NCBI GenBank assembly: GCA_964519515.1
Contig: CAZFIJ010000082.1
Span: 1-22,196, forward strand
DNA: 22,196 bases
Reading direction: 5' to 3'
DNA from: Korarchaeum sp964519515
GTDB lineage: Archaea > Korarchaeota > Korarchaeia > Korarchaeales > Korarchaeaceae
Shown in pieces: positions 1-6,824 of the stretch. Below the pieces are notes generated by a model. The model was not told the origin of the DNA, searched no databases, and saw only the letters and a list, made by a program, of their open reading frames with translations. Positions within the stretch are counted from its first letter, which is position 1, and the number at the start of each line of letters is the position of its first letter. Made by a program: the position numbers and the translations under genes.

Positions 1-2
1 TA

Positions 3-122
3 AGAGAGATAACCTACGATGAGATGCTTGAGATGGCTATAGCTGGAGCTAAGGTTTTACAACACAGAGCGGTAGAGTTTGCCAAAAGATTTTCTGTTCC
101 CCTTCATGTTAGATCTTCACAA
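3..122 (+). pseudogene. aspartokinase fragment (internal piece)
   Basis: The frame opens at the window edge and reads REITYDEMLEMA, then GAKVLQHRAVEFAKRF and VPLHVRSS. This matches the conserved end of the aspartokinase catalytic domain, where family members have a Y-x-E-M-x-E-x-A-x-x-G-A-K-V-L motif followed by R-A-V-E and a V-R-S-S/T segment. Aspartokinase phosphorylates aspartate in lysine, threonine and methionine synthesis. After VRSS the frame runs on to a stop at 243-245 with no family resemblance. The expected ACT regulatory domains are absent and the DNA beyond belongs to an opposite-strand gene, so the gene is cut at a rearrangement junction near 110-122. The upstream part lies outside the window, so its state is unknown. 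Confidence 0.72.
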
Positions 123-337
123 TTCATCACGTATATCTCAACTTCACTACCGAAGTTCCTATCAGAATTGGAGCTAGAGATAGAGACGTCTTTAAGCGCT
201 GGGATCTTAGCTAGTTCCCGTGCTGATATCGTTGCTGGCCTCTGATCCTCGAAATCCACCCTTTTGGTGCTGGAATCCAAGGGAAGTAACGGGATGAGTA
301 AGAGGAGGAGCAAGAGAACTGGAAACCTTAAAACCAT
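104..337 (-). pseudogene. truncated secreted or membrane-anchored protein (5' part only)
   Basis: This is a 77-residue reading frame. It has an N-terminal hydrophobic segment (residues 2-20, with a run of seven leucines) that looks like a signal peptide, followed by a polar region rich in Ser, Asp and Glu. The family is not recognised. A TATA-like box at 365-374 lies about 30 bp before the ATG, so the promoter end seems intact. The last five codons (after IYVMN) fall in DNA that on the other strand encodes the aspartokinase piece. The natural 3' end has therefore been lost and the stop is accidental. A genuine short protein cannot be excluded, but the overlap with conserved aspartokinase sequence argues for truncation. 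Confidence 0.5.
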
Positions 338-364
338 GAACTATCCACTAGATTAAGTTCACTC

Positions 365-374
365 CTTTAAAAAC
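365..374 (-). promoter_or_regulatory. TATA box of the truncated secreted-protein gene
   Basis: On the minus strand the site reads GTTTTTAAAG. It lies about 30 bp before the ATG at 337, the usual archaeal spacing for a leaderless or nearly leaderless transcript. The remainder of 375-520 shows no convincing gene. Confidence 0.4.
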
Positions 375-522
375 TTTCCGTTAAATTATGGTGTAGGAAG
401 AGAGGGGAATTCGTGAAGTGTTTGCCTTCCCGATCCCTCAGGAAGTCCTCTTACTCAGTTCTAAGCGAATCTCTATGGCACTCATAGCTTCTCTATAAGC
501 GAAATTAAGTAGAAAACTTTAA

Positions 523-538
523 GTAAAAGTATATATTT
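523..538 (+). promoter_or_regulatory. TATA box before the decayed antitoxin gene
   Basis: The sequence GTAAAAGTATATATTT is a strong archaeal TATA element. It lies about 20-25 bp upstream of the remnant start of the antitoxin pseudogene. The promoter thus seems preserved although the gene is broken. Confidence 0.45.
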
Positions 539-547
539 CTTAAAACT

Positions 548-781
548 ATAAAGGTAAAGGTCAGAGGAGCTTCAAAGTCACTATCCCGAGGGAAGTTAGG
601 GGAGCGTTGGGGATAAGAGTCGGCGATTACCTCGAGGTATACGTAGAAAGGGGAAATAGTGATGGAGAGAGTTAGAACAAGAAGAGCGCTTAGATCCGGT
701 AGACCTCTCACTATAGAGGTCGATGGACTAATAGCGAGGGGGCTGAGTGAGGTGATTGCAGGAGACAGTGATAGACATTAA
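548..781 (+). pseudogene. vapB: AbrB-type antitoxin, frameshifted
   Basis: Three frames must be joined to read one antitoxin. The first piece (548-568) reads IKVKVRG with ATA where a start codon should be. The second (568-675) reads SFKVTIPREVRGALGIRVGD and on to LEVYVERG, the swapped-hairpin AbrB/SpoVT/MazE DNA-binding fold. The third (662-781) starts MERVRTRRALRSGRPLTIEV and ends shortly after LSEVIAGDSDRH. Such antitoxins bind their own promoter and neutralise the PIN toxin encoded next. The third piece overlaps the toxin start by 14 bases, the usual layout. At least two frameshifts and a lost start codon make this a pseudogene. Confidence 0.68.
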
Positions 782-1179
782 TGTGCTCATCTACGATACC
801 TTCGAGGACTTAGTTCACCATGAGAGCGCATCGCAGCTCCTAGATGATTTAGATCTATGGTTCATCCCTCTCATCTCAATATATGAGTACTTCTGGCTTC
901 TTAAGAGCTCTCCATGAGCTTAGTTGATGTTAGGGAGGAATTGCTCGAGTATACTGTATGCGAGAAGTGCAGGATCGTTAAGGAGGGTTAGAAGAGATCA
1001 GATGGGCTATCTCGATATTAGAGGAGGAGAATTCATCTCTCGCCCGTTTCAATGATAAGATCATCCTCTCAATAGCGTTTAATAAGGGCGCACCACTGGC
1101 GACTTACGATTTAAAGCTCAGGAAACAAGCGATCAAGCTGGGGCTGCGTGTGATCCCAGAGCTCCATATTCACATCTAA
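768..1179 (+). pseudogene. vapC: PIN-domain toxin (VapC-like), multiply broken
   Basis: The GTG at 768 begins VIDINVLIYDTFED, a PIN-domain first strand with its catalytic Asp. This frame stops at 915-917. A second frame from 914 continues MSLVDVREELLEYTVCEKC and stops near 990. A third frame resumes around 1000 and runs to TAA at 1177-1179, with KIILSIAFNKGAPLATYDLK, the typical PIN C-terminal region containing the T-x-D motif. Intact members are Mg-dependent ribonucleases inhibited by the upstream antitoxin. At least two frameshifts separate the pieces, so no complete toxin can be made. The antitoxin is broken as well, so both partners have decayed together. Confidence 0.68.
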
Positions 1180-1572
1180 GATAGTTATGACCTCTTATCA
1201 TCTCCTCTGGAGATCATGTGAGTCACTCGCCATGAAGAGATCTCATCGTGGGAAGAGCTGCTCAATACTATTACCGTAGTAGAAGTGGGGAGGCTCCATT
1301 AAATCTAATATCCGAGCATCTCTTGAGTAGTTGTATAAAGTGTTCAGGGACGCATAAATTAGTATCGGATCGAACTGCGGTTAGGAAGGAGTATTCAGCT
1401 CCTCTAGGAGATATTCAGAAGTTATCTGGGGTTCTGAGGGCAGAAAAATATTGAGTTATCTAGTCTGGGCCTTCCATGAGGAAAGAATTGAGTAACAGAG
1501 GTGTAGAGTGCGTGGAGCGGTCGAAACTACGTGGGGCGGGAATTCACTGAATCTGGAGATAACATATGAAAA
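1180..1572. other. 393-bp stretch without a supported gene
   Basis: A 68-codon plus-strand frame at 1248-1454 has no recognisable motif. A short alternative frame near 1235-1290 reads SSWEELLNTITVVEVGRLH and looks protein-like, so this may be a decayed gene, but I cannot name it. No tRNA, repeat or clear promoter was seen. Confidence 0.3.
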
Positions 1573-2265
1573 TCACAATATTCTCCCCACTATGAGTTCC
1601 ACATCCTCACTCTCAGCTATCCTCCTCAACTCCTTAGCCACATCCTTATCAGCCGTCTGAACGATCAATATCTTCCTAGGCTCCTTACCATAAGCCTTCC
1701 TAATTTTCTCAGCCTTCCTGAGGAGCTTTTCTATCTTCTCAGGGGATTTCGCGTGAGCTGTTATCTCCACGATTATTAAAGGATCCTCTAGGAAAGCATC
1801 TATCTCCTCCCCCTCTACAACAACGGGCTTCAGTTCCTTATCAGCTGGGATCTCTCCAGCTCTCCTCATCCTATCCGTGAGGAACTTCCTGACGAATTCC
1901 TCGAAGGTCATCCCAGCATACTTGCCCAACTCCCCGAAAGCATACATTATGGAAGCACTCAGTCCCTCGTATATATGATCCATTTTCCTCTCCAAGCGGT
2001 CTTGCCGGATTTGAAGCTCTTTTATAACCTCTATCATTTCCCTTATCTCCTGCCAGATTTTCGTCTGCTCCTCCTTTATGGCTTTTATCTCCTGCCAAAT
2101 CTTCGTCTGCTCCTCAGCCATTAGGCCCATCTGTTCTACTAGCTTTCTGACCTGAAGGGAGAATGAGAATTCAGGGTAAAGCTCTGCCATCTTTTCTAAG
2201 AGCTTTTTTGCTTTCTCTGGATCACTCTCAAGCTCTTTTATTAACTCCTCGACTAAGGACATCAT
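1573..2265 (-). CDS. coiled-coil protein with PD-(D/E)XK nuclease-like C-terminus (DUF3782-like)
   Basis: The protein has about 230 residues. The N-terminus is helical and charged. Residues about 45-97 form a coiled coil containing two adjacent 14-residue units that both start EEQTKIWQEI. The C-terminal domain carries EIDAFLEDPLIIVEITAH, which fits the D-(x)n-E-x-K core of restriction-endonuclease-like folds, with Asp near 156 and Glu near 167. The catalytic Lys position is Thr, so catalysis is doubtful. Proteins of this layout are common in thermophilic archaea and their role is unknown. I place the start at the ATG-ATG at 2265/2262. A TATA box at 2282-2290 lies about 22 bp upstream, and the longer frame from 2301 would begin before that TATA box. 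Neighbours give no functional hint. Confidence 0.75.
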   Translation of the reverse strand: MMSLVEELIKELESDPEKAKKLLEKMAELYPEFSFSLQVRKLVEQMGLMAEEQTKIWQEIKAIKEEQTKIWQEIREMIEVIKELQIRQDRLERKMDHIYEGLSASIMYAFGELGKYAGMTFEEFVRKFLTDRMRRAGEIPADKELKPVVVEGEEIDAFLEDPLIIVEITAHAKSPEKIEKLLRKAEKIRKAYGKEPRKILIVQTADKDVAKELRRIAESEDVELIVGRIL

Positions 2266-2281
2266 GATATCACACTTCCCC

Positions 2282-2290
2282 AAATAAAAA
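2282..2290 (-). promoter_or_regulatory. TATA box fixing the start of the coiled-coil protein
   Basis: On the minus strand the site reads TTTTTATTT. Its distance of roughly 20-25 bp to the ATGATG at 2265-2260 suits a leaderless transcript. It rules against the longer 242-residue start at 2301. Confidence 0.5.
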
Positions 2291-2479
2291 GGATTCATCA
2301 CTAAGAGATTAATGGGGCCATTTCACTGAGAAATGTGAGGAGCTCTCATCATGGGATCTCGGAACCTATTAAATGATCAAAGCTATTATCTTAACTTATT
2401 AGCTGAAATCATTCATGATATCAACTTTTACCTTAGTAACGATCCCCAGCTGAGAGTTCCTTGAGGGGGATCATGAGTA

Positions 2480-2491
2480 AAAGTTATTTAA
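2480..2491 (+). promoter_or_regulatory. TATA box of the metallo-beta-lactamase-fold gene
   Basis: The AT-rich element AAAGTTATTTAA is centred about 25 bp before the ATG at 2511. This indicates a leaderless mRNA. Confidence 0.5.
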
Positions 2492-2510
2492 CACGCAACT
2501 CAATTTTCAT

Positions 2511-3329
2511 ATGCGTTGGAGCATCCTCCTAATAATACTCGCGAGCTTTGTCGCTCTCACAATTGTTTACACATCGAAGGTCTCTGAGATCTCGAGAAAA
2601 TATTCCGGGGGTGCACGCTCAGTGGTCCTCGTGGACAACAATCCTCACGAGCGGGGACTCAAAACAACTTGGGGTCTCTCAGTCTATATTGAGACTGACG
2701 CAACGAGATCCCTCTTCGATACGGGACCTGATCCAATTGTTCTGAAGGAGAACGCTGAGAAACTTGGCATAGATCTGACTAAGATAGATTTCGTCGTGAT
2801 AAGTCATATACATAGAGATCACACGAATGGATTGAGGCTGCTAGCCTCGATTAAGCCTGGAATTAGTGTTTACATTCCACCGGATGAGGGCCTCGCGAGA
2901 TACGTTAGAAGCTTAGGCCTGAGGCCGATCCAAGTGAACAGCACCTTCGAGATATCTAGAGGGATTTACGTCGTCAAACCACTCTACGGCCCTCCGATTG
3001 AAGAGGCCTTAGCCATAGAGACGAGCAGAGGGCTGGTGATCTTAGTCGGTTGCAGTCATCCCGGTGTCGTGAATATCGTCAGGCAGGCCGTGAGAGACAT
3101 CGGAGTGAGGCCCTACGTAACTCTAGGAGGCTTCCACATGACTGGTGCTACACTTCAGGAAGTCGTATCTCAGCTCTCGGAGATGGGCGTGGAGAGGATA
3201 TACCCTATACACTGCAGCGGGGACGCTATCAGAAGTCACCTCTATGGTGACAGCCAGAGGGGAGGTGGGGTAGGTTTAGAAATAGTCATTCGAGATGATG
3301 TAGTAGACTCCAGGGAAGATACCCCTTAG
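2511..3329 (+). CDS. membrane-tethered metallo-beta-lactamase-fold hydrolase (COG1237-like)
   Basis: The protein has 272 residues. Residues 4-20 are hydrophobic, a signal peptide or anchor placing the enzyme outside the membrane. The metal-binding motif S-H-I-H-R-D-H lies at 98-104, with further ligands likely at His183 (GCSHPG), His209 (GGFHMTG) and His234 (YPIHCSGD). The motif order and length match COG1237. That group includes proteins annotated as 7,8-dihydropterin-6-yl-methyl-4-(beta-D-ribofuranosyl)aminobenzene 5'-phosphate synthase, an enzyme name linked to methanopterin chemistry. Most relatives lack an N-terminal membrane segment, so that substrate is doubtful here. The gene is preceded by its own TATA box and appears monocistronic. 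Fold assignment is firm; substrate is unknown. Confidence 0.85.
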   Translation: MRWSILLIILASFVALTIVYTSKVSEISRKYSGGARSVVLVDNNPHERGLKTTWGLSVYIETDATRSLFDTGPDPIVLKENAEKLGIDLTKIDFVVISHIHRDHTNGLRLLASIKPGISVYIPPDEGLARYVRSLGLRPIQVNSTFEISRGIYVVKPLYGPPIEEALAIETSRGLVILVGCSHPGVVNIVRQAVRDIGVRPYVTLGGFHMTGATLQEVVSQLSEMGVERIYPIHCSGDAIRSHLYGDSQRGGGVGLEIVIRDDVVDSREDTP

Positions 3330-3521
3330 GATTGGATTAATCGGATGCTCAGGATCACTAATGCTCTAGGGCTGAAGCGGGTCTCCCATAGAGAGGATTA
3401 TATGAGCTGAGAGCGAGGGGTCAGCGAGTCCTACGATAGAATTCTCCGTTTAATCGAGAGGGAACCTCGATCGTACTACCTGAGGAGATCGAGATGAAGT
3501 TTCACGCCCTTTTCCTCTATA

Positions 3522-4497
3522 TCACAAGTGTCGTCGAGAGTCACCCGTCCTGAATAACTTTCGCTTATAATATATTTTCCCTTCATACTCAAGCCTCACG
3601 AGTTCGTCATCACGCAAAAGTTCATCGATGATCTGCCAGCTTGCATCCGCTCCCTTCAGAAGTTCTGCGACCGCTTCCTCTCTCATCGGATGCACGGCCG
3701 TTATATTTAACAAATCTTCCTTGATATCCCCAGTAAGGAAAAAGTACTCCCTTCATATCCAATTAAAAATTCTACTTTATCTTTCCCCGCTTCTTGGAAA
3801 ATATTTGAAAAGTTGCGTTCGAGACTTCTTCCTCAGCCGGTCTTCCCACTCCTCCGCGGGCGGTCTCGTCGGTGTAGCGATGTAAACTTTATTCATTTTA
3901 GCCAGATTCTCTAGAAAATCTGCTATTTTTCTCGAATTCAATGTTATAATTTATATTATTAATGGCCATCGTCTCGCTCACGACCTTCCCATCGAACATC
4001 TTCGTGGACTCTTTCACGCCCTCCAGCACTACATCTAACTTCAGACTTTCATGAGGTCTGTTCAACTAACCTCCATATATTTTCACTGGCAGCATCTATC
4101 TTCACTGAGATGAAATCGCCTCCATAAGGTCTTCCCTGACATCGTTACGCCAGAGCAGGGAAGCGTTAGTTATGACAGCTATAGGAATATCCATCCGCTT
4201 TTTAAGAGTGATATCTCCTTTCCAATGTTAATATCTAGCGTTGGCTCCCCATCTGAAACGAAGGTCAAGTAATAAATCCTCTCATTCCTCGAGCGTGCCT
4301 CACGAACGCTCCTCTCGACTTCCCTCGGGACTTCCTCTGGGTCATAGAAATAGCGTCTCTCGGTGCTCATGTCGCTAGTTCTTCCAATTTGACAGTAAAC
4401 GCATGAGTAAGTACACGTCTTCGGCGGGATATCGTTTATCCCCAGACTTCTTCCCAAACGCCTGGACGGGCCCGAAGGTCATCGGAGTCGCTCTCAT
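3522..4497 (-). pseudogene. radical SAM (COG0731-like) gene, multiply frameshifted
   Basis: Joining frames on the minus strand gives a nearly complete radical SAM protein of about 320 residues. The start is ATG at 4497 (MRATPMTFGPV). After a frameshift near 4445 comes the cluster motif C-T-Y-S-C-V-Y-C, then SDGEPTLD. Further pieces include PIAVITNASLLWRNDVREDL, a stretch around LVVLEG-like and GKVVSETMAIN sequences, VYIATPTRPPAEEW and the C-terminus LLNITAVHPMREEAVAELL, ending at TGA 3522-3524. Intact relatives use a 4Fe-4S cluster and S-adenosylmethionine for radical chemistry; tRNA wyosine synthesis enzymes belong to this broad group. At least four frameshifts or in-frame stops are needed (near 4445, 4200, 4110-4060, 3800). 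The gene is dead in this sequence. Confidence 0.72.
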
Positions 4498-4715
4498 CAC
4501 ACTCTCAGTTTTTACTGAGTATTTATCTTTGTCGCTGATGACGTCCCAAAGAAGACACAGGGATCACTCAACGATCGGAGGGTTTGAAGTTCCCGAAGTA
4601 GAGTTACAATTGCCATCCGGAATGACGCTCAGTCGAATGTATTGGGGGATTCAGAGGTCCTCAGAGTCAGTGCGTCCGACCGCGACTACTCCATGCGTAT
4701 CCCCGCAACGGGAGA
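4498..4715. other. intergenic stretch between the radical SAM remnant and the vapBC promoter
   Basis: A plus-strand frame passes through but overlaps the radical SAM remnant and has no recognisable motif. I see no RNA gene or repeat. The minus-strand segment around 4505-4530 is AT-rich and could be the old promoter of the radical SAM gene. Confidence 0.3.
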
Positions 4716-4726
4716 CTTTATATACC
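4716..4726 (+). promoter_or_regulatory. TATA box of the vapBC operon
   Basis: CTTTATATACC is a near-consensus archaeal TATA element centred about 38 bp before the ATG at 4759. Transcription is expected to begin around 4745-4750, at the edge of the palindrome next to the start codon. Confidence 0.6.
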
Positions 4727-4747
4727 ATACCAGATGATAGATATACT

Positions 4748-4759
4748 TAGGTATACCTA
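4748..4759. promoter_or_regulatory. perfect 12-bp palindrome, candidate VapB operator
   Basis: TAGGTATACCTA equals its own reverse complement. It ends on the A of the start codon and sits at the expected transcription start. Ribbon-helix-helix antitoxins usually repress their own operons by binding short palindromes at this place, so this is the best operator candidate. Binding itself is inferred. Confidence 0.5.
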
Positions 4760-5010
4760 TGAGCATCTCAGTGTCCATCAAGGTCCGCAGGGAGCTCGTA
4801 GAACTCGCGGATAAGATGGTCAAGTACGGTATAGCTAGGAGCAGGTCTCACGCTTTCAACATGATGATCGAGAGGGGCTTGAGCTGGGCGATCAAAGAGG
4901 TCGAGCATTGGGAGGACATATATAAGAGAGTGGAAGAGTTGGAAAAACAGGGATTCAGGTTGAGGCATGGTGGTTTGAGCAAGTTTCTAGAGGAGTGCAG
5001 GAACCACTAG
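4759..5010 (+). CDS. vapB: ribbon-helix-helix antitoxin
   Basis: The 83-residue protein starts MSISVSIKVRRELVELADKM. This is a beta strand followed by two helices, typical of ribbon-helix-helix DNA-binding antitoxins, with RSRSHAFNMMIERGL as the second helix. The C-terminal half (from about residue 45: IKEVEHWEDIYKRVEEL) is charged and helical and would clamp the toxin. It should dimerise on the promoter and neutralise the PIN toxin that begins four bases after its stop. A strong TATA box and a 12-bp palindrome precede it. Function rests on fold pattern and pairing; the cognate partner is clear from spacing. Confidence 0.82.
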   Translation: MSISVSIKVRRELVELADKMVKYGIARSRSHAFNMMIERGLSWAIKEVEHWEDIYKRVEELEKQGFRLRHGGLSKFLEECRNH

Positions 5011-5013
5011 GGT

Positions 5014-5430
5014 GTGGTCTTGATATACATCGACACTAGTGTGATCTTATCCTACATCGATGAGGCCGATCCCAATCATGGGAGAGCCTTTAAGCTCATT
5101 GAGAGCTTGAGTAGCGAGAGAGTCGTTTCTAGGCTAGTCATTGCTGAGCTAGTATCTGTTTACTCTAGAGCTGGCTTGGAAGAGCCGCTCCCCCTCGCTA
5201 TATATTCAGTGAAGGTCATTGGGGCGAGTGAGATCGATGTGGACTTCGGGGAGGTCCTGAGGAATGCTATCGTAAAGGCCCCTGCTCTGAAGCTCAGGAC
5301 ACTGGACTTATTACATATAATAGCGTGCGAAGCGGCTGGATGCGAGGAGTTCGCTACATTGGACTCAGATATCCTTAGGAAGTCCGAAGTGATCGATAGA
5401 GAGCTAGGCATCGAGGTGATAACGGTATAG
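5014..5430 (+). CDS. vapC: PIN-domain ribonuclease toxin
   Basis: The 138-residue protein is a complete PIN domain. The GTG start gives MVLIYIDTSVILSYID with the first catalytic Asp in IDTS. VIAELVSVYS carries the conserved Glu. LRTLDLLHIIACEAAG carries the third acidic residue, and FATLDSDIL the final T-x-D. PIN toxins are Mg-dependent endoribonucleases that cut RNA (tRNA or rRNA in studied cases) when released by the antitoxin. The gene follows the RHH antitoxin by three bases and would be translated from the same message. A TTG at 5020 is an alternative start. All key residues are present, so this pair looks functional, unlike the two broken pairs in this half of the window. Confidence 0.87.
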   Translation: MVLIYIDTSVILSYIDEADPNHGRAFKLIESLSSERVVSRLVIAELVSVYSRAGLEEPLPLAIYSVKVIGASEIDVDFGEVLRNAIVKAPALKLRTLDLLHIIACEAAGCEEFATLDSDILRKSEVIDRELGIEVITV

Positions 5431-5562
5431 CTTGAACACATGCTTTGCCTATTCTACGCATTTTCAGGAAGTTAGAGAATCCCTTTCCACGAATCTATGC
5501 GGCTCCTCGAGTTCCAGCTCTCTAGCAGGAGGCCTTGATTATCTTTACGCTATACGACAGAA

Positions 5563-5572
5563 CTTTTTAATC
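5563..5572 (+). promoter_or_regulatory. TATA box of the retropepsin-like pseudogene
   Basis: CTTTTTAATC lies about 25 bp before the ATG at 5592, an intact leaderless promoter before a broken reading frame. Positions 5431-5560 show nothing I can name. Confidence 0.45.
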
Positions 5573-5591
5573 ATCCGCGTACCATTATCTT

Positions 5592-6085
5592 ATGAGGAGG
5601 TTCGGCGAGCTCATAGCCAGGAAGGCGAAGAGGAGGTTCGGAAAGTTCATGAAGGTGAAGAGGTGATCTAGTGGTCGTGAGGGTGCCAGTTGAGCTGAAA
5701 TCAGGTGAAATGATCTGAGGACAGCTGCTTTAGCGAATAGCGGATATGAGGCAGAGGAGCCCGAGGTACACATACCTATAGCTCTAGCGAAGAAGCTCGG
5801 ATTCAAGCTTGAGGGCATAATGGGGAGAGGTATGGAGTCGTGGGAGCCGAGGTAACTGCTTACATATTAGGAGAGGTCATGCTCAGAGCCAAGACGGAGG
5901 ACAGAGAGTCGAACTGGATAAGAGCGAGAGCTGTCATGGTCCCAGGAGAGTATGAGGTCATTCTGAGCGATTCTCTGATGGAAGAAATGGGGATAGAGAT
6001 TTTAAAGCCTAGCTCCGGTCTTTGGAGATTTCCTGGGGAAAATAGGGTCAGAGAGAGTGAGAAAGCGAGCTACTGGCCTGATTAA
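5592..6085 (+). pseudogene. retropepsin-like (clan AA aspartic protease fold) gene, frameshifted
   Basis: Four consecutive frames are needed. The first (5592-5666) reads MRRFGELIARKAKRRFGKF and a few more residues before TGA. The second (from GTG 5671) reads VVVRVPVELKSGEMI. The third starts RTAALANSGYEAEEPEVHIP and continues ALAKKLGF. The last runs from about 5828 to 6085 and ends with GLWRFPGENRVRES and a Trp-containing tail. The third piece has the shape of a retropepsin core, x-L-x-D-T/S-G-x followed by I-P-x-x-L-A-x-x-L-G, but Asn replaces the catalytic Asp. The last piece matches the C-terminus of the gene at the right window edge. The first piece could be a separate short leader peptide. 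No full protein can be made. Confidence 0.6.
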
Positions 6086-6115
6086 TCGGTTGAAGGGTTC
6101 ATCTTTCGTCAAATA

Positions 6116-6125
6116 GCTTTAAAAA
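6116..6125 (+). promoter_or_regulatory. TATA box of the pyrimidine-dimer glycosylase gene
   Basis: GCTTTAAAAA would direct transcription from about 6142-6150. That excludes the TTG at 6128 as a start codon and favours the GTG at 6191. Confidence 0.45.
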
Positions 6126-6190
6126 GATTGAGAGCCCATTTCAAGATCGATAGCAAGATCTATTATGCGATCTCGAGCTCATCTCGGGGT

Positions 6191-6640
6191 GTGAAGCTGA
6201 GGCTCTGGTCGATCCATCCTAAGTACCTAGATCGCATCGGTCTAGTTGCCGTTTGGAGGGAAGGGCTCTTGGCTAAGCGAGTTCTCGAGGGGAAGACAAG
6301 GGGTTATCGCAATCACCCTCAACTCTTGAGATTTAAAGAGAGCGAGAGACCGCTCGATTCAATAGATGCATATCTCTTCCAGATATATCTAGAAGCTAGA
6401 AGGAGAGGATATTCATTCGATATCTCTAAAATAAGGGGCATTGGACTTCTAGGGGCCCTGAAAGTGACTAGAGGGCAGCTGGAGTTTGAATTCAATCATT
6501 TGCTGAGAAAGTTAGAGATGCGTGATAAGAGGAAGTTCGAGGAGCTGAAGGATCTAGATCCCAGAGAAGTAGAGCCCAACCCGATCTTCATAGTGATCGA
6601 GGGCGGAGTCGAGAAGTGGGAGAAGCATCCAATCCACTAA
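6191..6640 (+). CDS. pyrimidine-dimer DNA glycosylase family protein (Pyr_excise)
   Basis: From the GTG at 6191 the protein has 149 residues and begins VKLRLWSIHPKYLDRIGLVA, followed by WREGLLAKRVLEG and YRNHPQLLRF. This is the signature of the family related to T4 endonuclease V, which cuts the glycosyl bond of UV-induced pyrimidine dimers and then nicks the backbone. The acidic residue of the W-R-E motif (Glu24) sits about where T4 endonuclease V has its catalytic Glu23. LEFEFNHLLRKL and EPNPIFIVIEG follow as in relatives. A frame extending back to a TTG at 6128 adds 21 residues unlike the family and precedes the expected transcription start, so I reject it. The role would be repair of UV damage. 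No neighbour supports or contradicts this. Confidence 0.8.
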   Translation: MKLRLWSIHPKYLDRIGLVAVWREGLLAKRVLEGKTRGYRNHPQLLRFKESERPLDSIDAYLFQIYLEARRRGYSFDISKIRGIGLLGALKVTRGQLEFEFNHLLRKLEMRDKRKFEELKDLDPREVEPNPIFIVIEGGVEKWEKHPIH

Positions 6641-6824
6641 AGGTCCCTGAAGCGGATCCAGTCCTATATATGAGAGCCATCTTAATCATCGCGATCTCGA
6701 GGTGTATCCTCGTAGCATCCCCTCCGGTTATTTCATCTACTCAGAGGGCCCACTTGAGGGGTGAAACCGGCATCTCATGTCATAGTTCCATAAGATCGAG
6801 TTAACTCCCCGGGCACTCCCTAGA

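Noticed and set aside
505..711. 68-codon minus-strand frame with hydrophobic stretches
   Set aside because: It lies antisense to the recognisable AbrB-type antitoxin remnant and has no family resemblance.
1871..2098. Second minus-strand frame inside the coiled-coil protein gene
   Set aside because: It is an out-of-frame shadow of a gene with clear domain structure and has no start context.
2266..2301. Longer start of the coiled-coil protein
   Set aside because: It would begin upstream of the TATA box that serves the ATGATG at 2265.
3628..3885. Plus-strand frame with an apparent start and 85 codons
   Set aside because: It is antisense to the C-terminal part of the radical SAM pseudogene, whose frames carry recognisable motifs.
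4403..4750. 115-codon plus-strand frame before vapB
   Set aside because: It overlaps the radical SAM start region on the other strand, runs across the vapBC TATA box and shows no motif.
6128..6190. 21-residue N-terminal extension of the pyrimidine-dimer glycosylase from a TTG
   Set aside because: It has no counterpart in the family and precedes the transcription start predicted from the TATA box at 6116-6125.
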